The notes under the pieces: generated by a model
Databases searched by the model: none
Told to the model about the DNA's origin: nothing
Seen by the model: only the letters and a program-made list of their open reading frames with translations
Translations under genes and position numbers: made by a program
Shown: positions 1 through 13,343 of the stretch, piece by piece
Layout: each line of letters starts with the position of its first letter
Numbering within the stretch: position 1 is the stretch's first letter
Assembly (NCBI GenBank): GCA_025174535.1
Contig: JALBUN010000049.1
Location: 1,736,001 to 1,800,000 of the forward strand
Direction of reading: 5' to 3'
Source: Cantharellus purpuraceus
Taxonomy: Eukaryota > Basidiomycota > Agaricomycetes > Cantharellales > Hydnaceae
Length of the DNA: 64,000 nucleotides

Positions 1-1
1 C

Positions 2-832
2 CACAGAAGAAAGGCATTAAAAGAAACTGTCCTGTGGTTAAGGATATGGATTGGCTTTAGCGATTCAGTATCGAGACCAGCAGCCCTCTCATCCCTGCTC
101 GCCATATGCCCCAACCTATACGGGCTATCCGTGACCTTTCGCGACATGTGGACACTTCCCGAAGACCTCCTAATTCTCCCTCTAAACATAATGGCCTTGG
201 AGTGTTGCGATTGGGAATGCCGGCTCGGTCCTCAGGTTGCTCGCGTTCTCATTCGCAGCGGATGGCATTCTCTTCGTATTCTTATTTTACGTGGCCATGC
301 CCCTCTCGATGAAATCTCCCCCCATCTCGTCGAACTTAGGGTCGAAGGCGCCTGCGACTTTTTTGCCTTTTTACATGACTCATGGGCAAATCGACGGCCA
401 CGCGTCAATTTACGCATCCTAGAGGCGACAAACTTTATAAGATTTGACCCTCTCGTAGGCATCTCTCAGCACTCTTTGGAATCGGTTCAGCTGTCAGGAT
501 GTCTTTCCCCTGCGGGATTGAAAGACTGCATGCGACTCCGAGAGTTCAGAATTGAGACCCCCATTTCTCGAGAGCTCTTCCTGGCACTTCGAGACTTACC
601 TTTGGAACACTTGGCATATGTATTAGTACCAACCTGGAGTCCGGACGACTTTTCACGAGAGTGTATTTCCTCGCTACAAAAGCTTCGCGTGGTGTCCTGT
701 CTAACTTCCATCCGTCCCTGGGACATGAGAATGACCAAGTACATCGATGACCTGGAGCACATTTGCGACAGAAAGCAAGTGAGGCTGGACTGTTACACGA
801 CTCTTGCGTGTTTCCGTGCGCTCACAGTATGA
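2..832 (+). CDS. F-box/LRR-like protein, C-terminal part
   Basis: The frame is open from the window edge to a TGA at 830-832, so the 5' end lies outside the window. The first residues (HRRKALKETVLWLRIW) read on without a stop into a stretch of irregular leucine-rich segments such as LESVQLSGCLSPAGL, LREFRIE and LQKLRVVSC. This pattern of short hydrophobic strands with charged turns is typical of the C-terminal leucine-rich half of the large basidiomycete F-box families, which recruit substrates to SCF ubiquitin ligases. No F-box itself is visible because the N-terminus is missing. The assignment rests on overall character and not on a diagnostic motif. Confidence 0.5.
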   Translation, partial: HRRKALKETVLWLRIWIGFSDSVSRPAALSSLLAICPNLYGLSVTFRDMWTLPEDLLILPLNIMALECCDWECRLGPQVARVLIRSGWHSLRILILRGHAPLDEISPHLVELRVEGACDFFAFLHDSWANRRPRVNLRILEATNFIRFDPLVGISQHSLESVQLSGCLSPAGLKDCMRLREFRIETPISRELFLALRDLPLEHLAYVLVPTWSPDDFSRECISSLQKLRVVSCLTSIRPWDMRMTKYIDDLEHICDRKQVRLDCYTTLACFRALTV

Positions 833-1398
833 TCGAAGCCGTCCGTCGCATTCACATACTAATACGCATTTCAGAGAGGGGCCCCCGTCTCAGCCGATAC
901 TTTTCCTCGTCAACTCGTCGTTCCAAATTATTCACGACTGCGACTTCAAAGCTAACTGGGCAGTACATCCCTAAAAAGGATTCGGTTCGTAGCAGTAAAA
1001 GTCGTGGCATCATTGCGCAGTCTGATGACCATATAGCTGCCATCAGGAGTGGATCAGTGGCTCTGACATCAGTAATCAGACGTGAGAAATAGCTAGGATT
1101 GGATGATGACTAGTACCGTAAGTCTTGTACACAAACTTCACTGGAGCGTAATAGTGACAAACACTCAGGCCTTGTTTGGGTTGAAGATATTTGGCCTGCG
1201 GCCAAGACTCGCCGTGTCTACACCTCCTTAATACATGACGTGCCGCTTGCATGCAGCTCAAAGTGTACATTCAATTTGAACTCGCCACCGACCTGATGCA
1301 ACTTGCCCGGGCACAAGGACTCCACGAAACATGGAGATAATGTATCTATATAATGTATCTATATATTAACGGTTGGTTGTGCTTTAGAACTTATATAC
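833..1398. other. Intergenic, convergent 3' ends
   Basis: This stretch lies between two converging genes. I see no convincing coding exon. An AT-rich tandem repeat (atgtatctatata, two copies) sits around 1337-1366, just past the MCR1 stop, and could serve in 3'-end formation. Confidence 0.5.
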
Positions 1399-2750
1399 CT
1401 AGCATAGATGGTTAGCGTGAGCATTTCGGAAATTCATTGCACTTGCTTGATCACTGGTATAATTTAACTCTTTGAGAATGCCGCCAAGTTCACCCTGCTT
1501 TGCTCCGTCCTTCTTACCGGCCACTGCGGCTACTTGGCCAGGAGGGCCTAAGGGAAGAGGCGCCCGGTCAGGACGAAACTGTCAGCATGACAATCACACA
1601 TACCGCATATGAAGATCTTCATTTTCTCTCCAAGAATCGGAGAGGCGACGTGCTGTTTGACTAGTTCCTTGGTAACGTAGCCTGTTGCGCCTACATAGAT
1701 ATAGTTCAGGCATGTACAGTATGGTTCATTAAAAGGCGCACCCTTCCAGTTTTTATCAGACTTGTCGATAACATAGACCACATCGAAAGTGTCTGGATAC
1801 TTCCTTCTGAGCTCGTCGAACTGTTCTCGCAGAAGAATGTCCTTCTCCGACACATTAGCGAATATCAACTTGAATTTTGTCTTGTTGGTCTTGTCAGGGA
1901 GAGCATAATTCAAAATTTGATACAACGGTGTGCTTGAAAAACAGCATTATGAGAGGAATTGCTATAGAGGGCGTGTCAACTCACATCCCGCTTCCCCCAC
2001 CAATCAGGGCGACCTCGTCGAACTCGTTGACTGCCATAGACGTGAATGCTTAGCTATTGAAAGAACAAAATTTATAACCTTTGAAAGGAAATTTGGTAAT
2101 GGGTCCCTTAATGGCAAGAGTATCGCCCTCTGTCAATGAATGAATGTGCTTTGATGCATTACCAGCATCGTATTTCTTGATGAGGAAATGCAATTCCCCA
2201 GGGAGATCCGGATGGGAAGTAGGTGTATACGGTCGTATGATAGGCCTTCCCTTCGCATCCTTGAGTGCCTCAGGGTCCGACGCCTTGACAATTACACACG
2301 ACGCGACAGGGAGCAACGATGCCTGACCATCTGGCAGATCGAAAATGAACCTAGACCACGACACACAGGAGCTCCAGGCGTATCAAGAGGCAGTACCGTA
2401 TAAACCTACGTGGAGCTATTGTGATTATATGGTATAACCTTCTTCAGTCGGAAATTCAGAAATTGCTCCGGGTCCAACGGGCTCTTTTCCTGCTTTCGCT
2501 TCGTGACAGTTGATAAGCCTGCACCAGAATTGAGCACATGGTAATAGTAGTAATAACCGCCAGCCCCCGCAGCTCCAGCTCCAGCGAGATACAAAGGAAG
2601 CTTAGATTTTGAAGTGGCAGCTGTTTCTGTAGAATAGCGCCGAGACACGCTCAACTATCAAAGCCGAGCATGTCAACATTACCAGAGAAATGCCTGCAGT
2701 GTCAGGCCGTCTTAACTCACCAATGATCGCGTTACAGAGGTACGCAGCAT
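1399..2750 (-). CDS. MCR1: NADH-cytochrome b5 reductase, mitochondrial type
   Basis: Six exons join in phase: 2721-2750, 2410-2654, 2079-2350, 1985-2030, 1604-1932 and 1399-1547, giving 356 residues. The N-terminus MLRTSVTRSL is basic and is followed by the hydrophobic glycine/tyrosine segment LAGAGAAGAGGYYYYY, as expected for the mitochondrial outer-membrane/intermembrane-space isoform. The FAD-binding motif RPYTPTS, the NAD-binding stretch GGGSGITPLYQIL (rebuilt across the exon 4/5 junction) and the CGPPG motif near the C-terminus are all present. The enzyme passes electrons from NADH through FAD to cytochrome b5, supporting sterol and fatty-acid metabolism. All five introns begin with GT and end with AG. 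Upstream and in frame, the first exon encodes only ten residues. Confidence 0.93.
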
Positions 2751-2973
2751 GGACATTTGGGGGAGGCCGGATAGAATGGCCATTATTACAAATACATTCA
2801 GTGAACGTGTACCTAGAAGCACACATGCACACACGCGCGCATACAGAATTGGGAGAAATAGGATACATATGTAGTATGTATGTATGCTGAGAATGTCACG
2901 GAAATGCATGGTATGGAGCAATGAAGCATAATGCAGGAAATCAAGACGAACAAATCTCTACATAGTCCCATTC

Positions 2974-5900
2974 TCAGGCGCCAGGAATCGTCTCAATGTC
3001 GGCTCGTTTCACGGTGTGCACCATATCCATCCCTTTGCGAGCAAAAACAAGCTGTGTGAATGAATGTCAGTTCCAAGTCATGCCAGGAACAGAACAAGTC
3101 ACGAACAAGGTATGGGTTGGCAGTTGAGCCGGTTGTATCAGCCAACACCTCATCCTTCCGAACGTGCGTCACTTCAGAGTCGTTGTACTTGAACCATGTG
3201 TCAGGCTTGTCTGGCAAACATCGAGAATAAAAGAAGTAATGGCCCCAGGATGCCGAAGACCCCCGGTGGACAAAGACAGACGTCAGCTCGTACTCTGCTC
3301 GCTTTTCGTCACACCAGATAGCCTCCAGATCCTCTTTGAGACGGGCTGCCTTTGCCCTGAGATCTGATAATTCAGTCTGTAGTGCCTCGTGCTCAGAGTC
3401 AAGATGCTGGAGCAACTCCTCATCTACACCAGAGAATGTCGCCACATCTTGGTTTGACAAGAAGTCGAATGTGCGTGACAAACTATCCGTGAATGGGGCA
3501 CCCTAAGATAAAACACAATCAGCTGTTGCACCTTCACGACACATTCAGGGACCAAATTACTTTGTCACGGGTGAGCGCATGTATTCGATCTCGGCATACG
3601 TGTAACTCTGACTGCACAGACTTGGACATTGCGCGCTTTGCCGGATCTGCAATATCCAGGAAACGATCCACATACAAGGTTTCGCCAAAACGGACGTAAG
3701 CATGTGACTTGTACGGCTGAAGCGTGTCACGATTAAACTGCACTCGCTGTAATCGTGTGTTAGTAGAACCATAATCGTTGTAACCATCGTACACACCTGC
3801 AACTGTATCTGAAGTATTGGGGGCAAGTCTACCAAAGAAACCTCCATCCTTGCTTTCTTGCCCTGGAACTCGACAGTGTCGTCAAAGTACCCACTCAGAC
3901 CGTCATAAATGTCGAAGCTCTCTTCTGATACGTTGACAGGCAGATGGGAAAACATATCCTCTTTTTCATGAATGGAATACCCACGACCGTCGAGTTCCAC
4001 TTGCAACGGATGGATAGTTTGTCGAATCGTCCCATAGAATAACCTGCCAGGAAGCATTGTCAAGATTATTCACCCAAGGATAGAGAAGAATTGTCTTCAC
4101 CGTTTTACTACACTTATTTTATTTTTGTCCGTGCCTGCCATGTCGTCGAAGCGAAGTAATGCAGTCTCGATTTGGAACATGCAGTTGTCCATACATTCAG
4201 CAACATCATGTTGCTTGCCTGTTGAAGTCTTAGGTTATAACGATATAACTTCCAACGCAAAGAAACATACCGAACATCATAACCGACTCCGAATGGACTT
4301 CTTGCTTGCGTCGGGGAGGAAGAGGTGGTGGTTTATTTTCCTTCTCCTCCGACGCCACCATATCAATATCCTTGCTCGCTGACGCCGTCTCGCCTCCGTC
4401 CACTTTAGACTCAGATGTATTACTCCAATTACGTCGGTGTTCACTTGTAGTCGCGCTTGCAGAGGCTGGCTGGGATATCATGACAAACCCCTCTCGGTCC
4501 TGCTCAACACTGGTATCGACATCCATCGATGGTACCGATCGTGCTCTACGTTGTCTCTTGCCCAGAACAGACGGTGATGGGGACATCGCAGCCGATGCTG
4601 GCGGTGACACAGATGCTGGTGGTGGAGCGGGCTGGAGTGCCGGTCCAATTGGTACAGGCTCATCAACTAAAGTTGCATCGGTACTAGCTGATGAATCGGT
4701 CCCAATGTCGTTGCGACCATGCTCGTCTTCCTCCTCGTCTTTCGAAGTCACCAGAGCGAGCTTAGCTAGCTCAAGATCGGGGGTAACGGCAGGTGTATCG
4801 GAGTATTCAAGCTCCCAAAAAAGATTACCCAGTGCTGCTACGACTATATGAATCGCTGTCAGCCCACCTAAGGCTCCGATTTTCGAAAGAGACACGAACA
4901 TTTCCTAGAGCGTATGATCTCCTTCCTCGTGACAAGTCGGCCGCCTACACGATGGCGTTTGAGATCATCGTCACTCAATTTCACGTCATCGACCAAGTTC
5001 TCAAGCGTTAAGGATTCTCGCAGGTCTCTGATGGTGTAGAAATACTAAATGGCGAGATTAACGTACTGGAAACTGGGTGGAAAATTAAAACACGCACTTG
5101 GAGCAAGGAATTCAAATAACAGGTGTTCCCAAGTTGGTTAAGACCCCGCGGCCATTCAGGGTGGGCAGTCTGCACTGCTTCCCCAGCTATAACACATGGA
5201 CAAGTTAACAACCCAAGTATCGTCACAAGTACATCACGCACGATCTTCTCCCGTCTCCAAGAATGTCCGTAAACGAGCGCTATCTGTCCACTGTGCAATC
5301 ACAGCCAACGCGTCTTGCATCCGTTCTGAATGGGAAGGCTGATCTTCAACCTGATGATCACAAAAGGCGTCAATCAGGTTCAAAATGGCATTGAAGGTAA
5401 CCCACCCGCATTTTATAGACCGCAATGAGCATCCCTTCTTCAACGGTTGACGGCACTTCTAAAGTCTGATACGCTCTCTCAGGGGTCATTGCTGCTTTGG
5501 TGTCTTGCGCTTTCTGCTTCAAAAACCGACTCCCCCGCGCTTCCGCAATAATATTCAGGGCTTGGGTCAAATCTTTACGCCGAGCAGCTCCTCCATCCTG
5601 ATCTTTCCACGCGCGCGTCATGGCATCACTCCATGCGTGGAACACAAACTCGTCCTCGGACTCATTGAGGTCAACCTTGAGTGCATTAGATCGCCCAAAG
5701 CCAAGCATCAACGAAGCGTTTGCATAATCTGACGGGATCCACCGTCCACGATTGGACTCATTCGCGAGGAGCGTGTCCAGCTCTACAGAGAAAGAGGGAG
5801 CTGCAACACGCATAACCATGGCTAGATTGGTGAGATCGTTTAGATAATTGACTGTCCGTGTTGGATCACAACGACACTGCGCCCGATAAGCAAACTCAAG

Positions 5901-7927
5901 TAAACCTGCGCTAATCAGGCACGCCATTACAGAACACGTTTAGAGATGAGACGCACGTTGAGAGTAAGCCATTGGCGTAAGACCCAGTCGCTCCACCGAA
6001 TCCAAAGGATAGGGGTACTCGTGAGGAAAACCAGGAAATGGTTGCCTGACGACTGTCACTGAATTAGACAAAACAAACGGAAAAGACTCGGACTGGGTTC
6101 TTACTCTGGTTGGGATGTGCTCCAATATCTTGCTGATATTGTCCCCGCGCATTTTCAATAGTGATCCAGGGCTTTGGTTGAATCGTGGACTTGTTGCTCG
6201 GGGCTGAGAGTAATCAGGCACAAGTCAACACCTGATCCAAGCACAAACTCACGAAATCGCCTCCGGTAGTCTTGTAACCATGCCCCTAACTCAGCCCATG
6301 CCCTGAGGAGGCGTCGGCGATCGTCATTGGACTTGAGAGCAGGAGGTGCAATCGTTGCCTTTGCGGAGCGAAGCGTGGGTGAAACGGGTTCAGGATCCAC
6401 GACAGTAAATCCCAAACACTGATATATGTGAAGTCTACCGGATGTTGTAAGTAAAAAGTAGCTGTAACTGATCATGACGTACGCAGCATGTGACAGGCCA
6501 ACTTTGTTGACAAATGATTTTCCTGGGCCAATGGGCACCGCACGCGTTTCATTCTTCCACAAGAGATTCTCTAGGATTCTGTAGGTGTGTTAAGAGCCTG
6601 TATGCAACAATGCCGATTTTCCGTACTTCATGGTGGTATCCAAGGCAATGATAGCAGCGTCAGACCCCGACTGGCCGGGGATTGGATTTTCGGCACGTTC
6701 GTGCACAAGTTCTTCGAGATGTCGTGCGGGGATAACGCCAGGAATCAAGTCCGAGCACACAACATAAACAGAGCACTGGCAACACACGTACAAATCAAGT
6801 AAAACACCCTCACTATCTCCCCCAGTAGCTGTCGTGAGCTCAATCCCTTCCATTTTGTCCTCAGTTTCCAGAATGGACTGGACTTGTGTCGAGGGAAGGG
6901 TCTCGTGTTCCGACTTCTCCCAGAAGGAATAGTCAAAGGGAGGGTTTAATGAATGCGATGATACAGAGGCCGGATAGCAATGGAAATGGTGCGTAAGGTT
7001 TGCTTGGCTGAAGGAATTTTCATCCGTCTCATCAAGACATGAGCTGGTCAACTTGCGTCGGGATTGGTGAGGGAATAGTATGCCGGGGTGAACCTCTTGA
7101 AATGAAGCAGCTAGAGGTGGTAACTCGCTAGTAGAACGCCGCAGAAAAAGTATCCATCCATTCTCTTTGCGGCAATAAAGTGCGTTAGGATGTGGTACAG
7201 CTTCGTGGACCTCTTCATAGGTGGGAACATGAAATGGATGTTGAGACGAAGTGGAAGGGGACAACGACTGAAGGGAAGGTGTAATTTCAGGCGGATTGAC
7301 GGTGACGGTAAAAAGGGAATGGTCGGAGTCGTGAAGCTTCTCGGCGAGAAGAGTTGGGAGTATTCCAGGACCCGGACGTGCAGCACGCAGTCGCACATCA
7401 GGATCCCACCAGTTAAACTCTTCCGTGACATTACACCCATCAATATTTATGCCACTCGACGACTCTTGCGCACTTGCTATCCAATCTCCAGAGGCACCTG
7501 GTCCCCAACCATTGAGATTGAGGCTATTGAAAGGAGGTGAACGGTCAGGAACAGACATAACCCGGTCTAGCCCTTCAGAGGAAACAAGTTCTGGTAGGTC
7601 ATCGTCCCGTACATCCACCTCCTGTACAAGTTCGGGAGAGCGCCATTTCGCATCGCTGAGGGTTGAGACAAAGGGGGATGCCTCATAGGGAGGGGGAGAC
7701 GATGGTTCCGATTCAACTGGCTGAAAAGAAGGTATGTAATGGTAGCCAGTATGAGCAGAACCTGGCGTCTGCTTTGGCCGAGGTGGTGGAAGTGGTGCGT
7801 CACCATAGAAGTTTGTGAGAGGGACTGTAGGAGCAGTGCCTGTCTGCGAAGCATCTGGAGATGGAGAAGTGTTGGGAGTCGGAAGAGCGCGTCTCTTGAT
7901 GGTAGACTGTCGGTCATTATCCATCAT
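2974..7927 (-). CDS. UBP2: Ubiquitin carboxyl-terminal hydrolase, UBP2 (USP25/28) type
   Basis: This is a long multi-exon gene. Exon 1 (from ATG at 7927) encodes a proline/serine-rich N-terminus and then CCQCSVYVVCSDLIPGVIP, characteristic of UBP2. The Cys box GLNQLGNTCYLNSLLQ has its catalytic Cys codon at 5119-5121. The C-terminal His box ELTSVFVHRGSSASWGHYFF has its His codon at 3239-3241. An acidic/proline-rich insert (about 4280-4780) interrupts the catalytic domain. A J-like repeat region (TPERAYQTLEVPSTVEEGML, 5400-5480) precedes the Cys box. The last exon is 2974-3051, ending in IETIPGA. One intron (about 4851-4897) restores the conserved KFVAALGNLFWELEY. The protein should remove ubiquitin, especially K63 chains, and in yeast acts with Rsp5. 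I verified several exon junctions but not every one. Confidence 0.9.
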
Positions 7928-9640
7928 CTAGCGACGTCATTCAAATAAAGGATGGGCTCGGCGAAAAGTGAAAAACGAATGTGCTTACAAGAAGAAAAAG
8001 GCAAGAAGCAACTCTAATCGCATAAATGCGTGTAGGTGCTTAAACGAAACTTGGTTAAACGCAGCCCGTTGCTGCAGTGGCGGCAGTCCAAAGAAAGTCG
8101 GAGTCGGAGTATCAAGTGTAACTATCTCCAATAATCGCCATACGTAACGTTGGCTGCAGTATATCACCGCCAAGAGACTCAGAGTCATGAAGTGCAATGC
8201 AAAGCTACAATATTTCAGCCATAGTACTATCGTGGGCCCTGGCAGCAAACTTCGTCGTAGCAGAGATAGACATCCTCGTCGCTGAAAGGTTTGAACTACT
8301 TTGACAGTAAGGTCGTTAATAGATCTACGAACGATTCCTATGCTTTCTGCTACCATGGCTGGCAGTCATCTGTTCGAGCTCTCCTCATGCAACGAAGCAC
8401 TTCTTCCTCGCGGACGCTTGACATTGGATTAAGAACAAACGTGCACACGCGGTTTCAATGGCGGACCGACTCAGCCCACGCATGTTATATATGTACGCAC
8501 ATGTGCATTATACTTGTTATCTTACACAGTCTACTATCGGAGCACGATGACGATAGGGGTCAGCCTAGAACGCAGACTCGAGCTGGACGTCGCATCTTGT
8601 GGCCATGTATAAGTTTGCAAACTTATGGCTTACGGTGAGCAAACTGTCTCAACAGATAATCCCAAATTCTACCAAAATCTCAAATCCCAAGGCACCCATG
8701 AATGTGATTAAGCTACTGGGAACGGGACATCGGCAGTCTATATTCGCCACTGGACAGGACCGTTCCTAACCTGTATATCATGCTACCAGCGTATATTCTC
8801 ACTACAGTTGGACGGGGATGCCACTTTGGCACCTAGCCTGCGCTCTGCTCATACTGAATACTCGCTAGTGCGCACTGGCATCCGGCCGTGGCGACATGAA
8901 GCTCGAAGTCCTCACAGACAGATGTGAACTGAATAACCGCACGTATTATTTCCGATCTTCTTTGAACTGCCTTGACATATCTCACCGGCGCTTGAAGGAC
9001 GCTCCTGGGGATGACTCATTATCGGTGTGCCTCTACCCTTCTCATCACATCTTTGTTGATGTAACTTGCAGCCTCGCAATACGTATACGGAGAAAATGTG
9101 TGTACGTGCTGATGGCTATCCCACTTTTCTTATCATTTGCACAGCCTATCCTACACTGCGGTGAGCTAGAGTGCAGGGAATTAGAACGTATGAATATGAT
9201 GTATATCAAAAGATCACTCTTACATGAAACGTGTAGGAGTATATGAGATTGTGTCAAAATCAGTTGTTTGTTTGTTAGGCACTCTCGGGGCTGTCTCTGC
9301 GTCCGTATGCCTCTGTACCCAACTAAAGTCTCAGGAAAAACATAAGTATGTGCAACCTTCTCGAGCGGGAGACTATATCAGTCACCATCTTTCAACCGTC
9401 TTCGTACACCAGACAGAAGGCTACTGCAGCGATCGTAGACAGTGCAACAGTCTCATCCGGACTTGATCTATAACATCCCTAAATATGCAGCTGGTGTAGG
9501 AACATATGAGGAGTATATCCAAGTGATGTTTGATAAAAATCACCTATGCGTCTTGAGACTCACTGATATTCTGTGGATTGGAACCGTTCTCTCTCGTTCC
9601 ATCTTCTGCCTGGGTCTCATCCTAAGAACAAATACAATTA
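7928..9640. other. Long non-coding interval upstream of UBP2
   Basis: About 1.7 kb with only short, low-complexity open frames on either strand and no recognisable domain. It contains the UBP2 promoter at its left edge and the 3' flank of the small coiled-coil gene at its right edge. I see no repeat, tRNA or transposon remnant in it. Confidence 0.4.
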
Positions 9641-9958
9641 TCAGTACACCCTTCTTTGATGGACATCGTTATAACTCGCCTCCAACCGCTCAAGCAACCC
9701 TTCTAGATTCTCAAGAAGCTTGTCAAGCTTACTTTCAACCCCCTGTGCAACACCGTCCGCCGCGTCCAGCTGCTTCAGAAGCTCAAAAATATTTTCGTCT
9801 GCTCCTTCCTCAGTTGGCCTAGAAGACGAGATAACTTGCTGGAGAAAAGCTACTTCGCTGACCGTGCTAGTAAGCGTCTCAGAAGACGTAGAATCTCGCA
9901 ACTGGTCTGCATCATTGGCACGAGAGGAAGACTCCTCTGATACCTGTTGCGACGACAT
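9641..9958 (-). CDS. Small coiled-coil protein of unknown function
   Basis: A single-exon frame of 105 residues starts MSSQQVSEESSSRA and ends HQRRVY. The C-terminal half is amphipathic and heptad-like (ENIFELLKQLDAADGVAQ followed by LDKLLENLEGLLERLEA), predicting an alpha-helical coiled coil. I do not recognise the family. The frame stays open upstream to an ATG at 10060, so the true start could be there, antisense to the DPH4 leader. With the downstream start chosen here, the initiator codon shares the palindrome CATG with the proposed DPH4 start, so the two genes diverge with a two-base overlap. Basic or organelle-targeting features are not evident. Confidence 0.55.
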   Translation of the reverse strand: MSSQQVSEESSSRANDADQLRDSTSSETLTSTVSEVAFLQQVISSSRPTEEGADENIFELLKQLDAADGVAQGVESKLDKLLENLEGLLERLEASYNDVHQRRVY

Positions 9959-10566
9959 GCCAGACTTGGCCAGCTTAGCCCCGCGGCAAACCCCGGGCGT
10001 CTCTTTCGCTTTCACTACTGTGAGTAGCCTACACCCTGAACCTGCAACGAGACTTCTCATAGTCAGCTTAGGTGACGCTGGAGTTTGTAGACTTTTACGC
10101 CTTGTTCTGCATTCCTCGCGATGCGCCTCCCTTGGACATAAAGCAGGCTTACCACCGTATTCTACTTGCCACACATCCAGACAAGCAAAGGCGTGAGGAC
10201 GCTTCGTCACCTCTTGATGCCGGGCTTCTCCAAGAGGCATACACGACACTGTCTAATCATACGTCGCGCCAGGCGTACGATGCATCTCTTGCAGCACACG
10301 AGGCGCGCTTGACATCTCACCCACGGCCAGCCCAAGTGGTCTCTCTTGAAAAGTTCACTCTGGCAATTAATGTCGCAGCTAATGCTGCCGTTGATGTTAA
10401 TGATATCGAGCGTTGGACATACCCATGTCGGTGTGGCGGCACATACTGCATAGATACTCAACAGCTGGAAGATGATCAACATATGATCGGTTGCGACTCG
10501 TGTTCAGAGGTGATTTGGGTGGGATACGAGGCAGAATCCGAAGACGCTAGTGGTGATCAGAGTTAG
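9957..10566 (+). CDS. DPH4: Diphthamide biosynthesis J-domain protein
   Basis: Two exons (9957-10019 and 10072-10566) join in phase through a 52-nt intron, GTGAGT to TTAG, giving 185 residues. The J domain reads DFYALFCIPRDAPPLDIKQA with the HPD motif in LATHPDKQRRE. The C-terminal CSL zinc finger has four cysteines: YPCRCGGTYCID and IGCDSCSEVIWVGY. This pairing of a J domain with a CSL finger defines DPH4/Jjj3, which supplies electrons or iron and Hsp70 contact to the Dph1-Dph2 radical enzyme that modifies histidine on elongation factor 2. The second exon is certain. The first exon, 21 residues from ATG 9957, is inferred because a stop lies directly upstream of the acceptor and no other ATG-plus-donor is visible. 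Confidence 0.85.
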
Positions 10567-10956
10567 GTGCGAGCACCCATCTTACGGATCCATGCATTCG
10601 ACTTTACTCTCGAATGTCTACTTATCATTAACAAGTGACTAGTCTCATTCATAGCGAACTTGACTTTTAGTGCCAAAAGTATACCTAATGGCGTGTGTGA
10701 GAGGTTACTATGAAGATGCTACATTGACAAGTTGTGCGGGAAGATTTGAACAGGTATGATGAACGACGAGATTCAAAAGAACAGGTTACACTCAGCCATT
10801 ATGCTGAAGGCTATCAAACGCGGAGAAGAGGTGAGGGGGCGAGGGGGCCAACTGAATTGGGCTACGCTTGGCGTTATTCGCAAAGGGTGAGCGGCAGGGA
10901 ATGAAGTGATGCAAACAAATGAGACAAAGACGCATGTCCGGGTCGTAGCCATAGGA
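10567..10956. other. Intergenic, convergent 3' ends
   Basis: Between the stops of DPH4 and HOG1. I see no coding exon or repeat. A purine-rich run (ggtgagggggcgaggggg, about 10830) is the only compositional oddity. Confidence 0.4.
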
Positions 10957-12771
<1,815 letters not shown>

Positions 12772-13343
12772 GTGGTAGAGGTATATGGCGCCGTTATCGC
12801 GATCCCCCTCTGCACAACTGAATGGTACAGGTACGTAAGAAAAAAGAGGTGCGGCAAAAGGCAAGAGACGCGCCAGGCTCGCCGAAACGTTTCGAAGTCC
12901 TGCAGAATTCTCGCACAACACGTTTCTGCTTTATATCAGCATCATTATCGTACAATTAAGGTGGGTGACTTGCCTGAGCTTGTCGTGACTGCCAAAGACG
13001 GATGTACAGTTACGTAAGGGTCTTTAGTCCCCGCGGAGGGCAGTACAGTCGTGTTGCGCCATACTGTCACCTCTGTTTTGATGATAGCACTTCATTTTTC
13101 AGGGTTTAATTCATAGCAAGACAAAGTCAAGTTTGAAATAATGCCCAGACGATGTAGTCCCGATGCCTCATCATTGCGAAGATAATAACTATATGCACAC
13201 TGAGGACAACGTGTATGACATATGCAACACGTTCAGAAAAGCGAGTGCGTAAATATAGCCCTACTACAGCCACTACAAAAACAATCTGATTACGGTCACG
13301 GGGAAAACTTTACCAAAAACGTAGTGACGCTAGTTCAGTCTCG
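12772..13343. other. Divergent/convergent spacer with HOG1 promoter
   Basis: Holds the HOG1 promoter on its left and the 3' flank of the O-fucosyltransferase gene on its right. No coding exon is supported in it. Confidence 0.4.

Noticed and set aside
4306..4851. 181-codon plus-strand frame, Ser-rich
   Set aside because: Antisense shadow of the low-complexity insert in UBP2.
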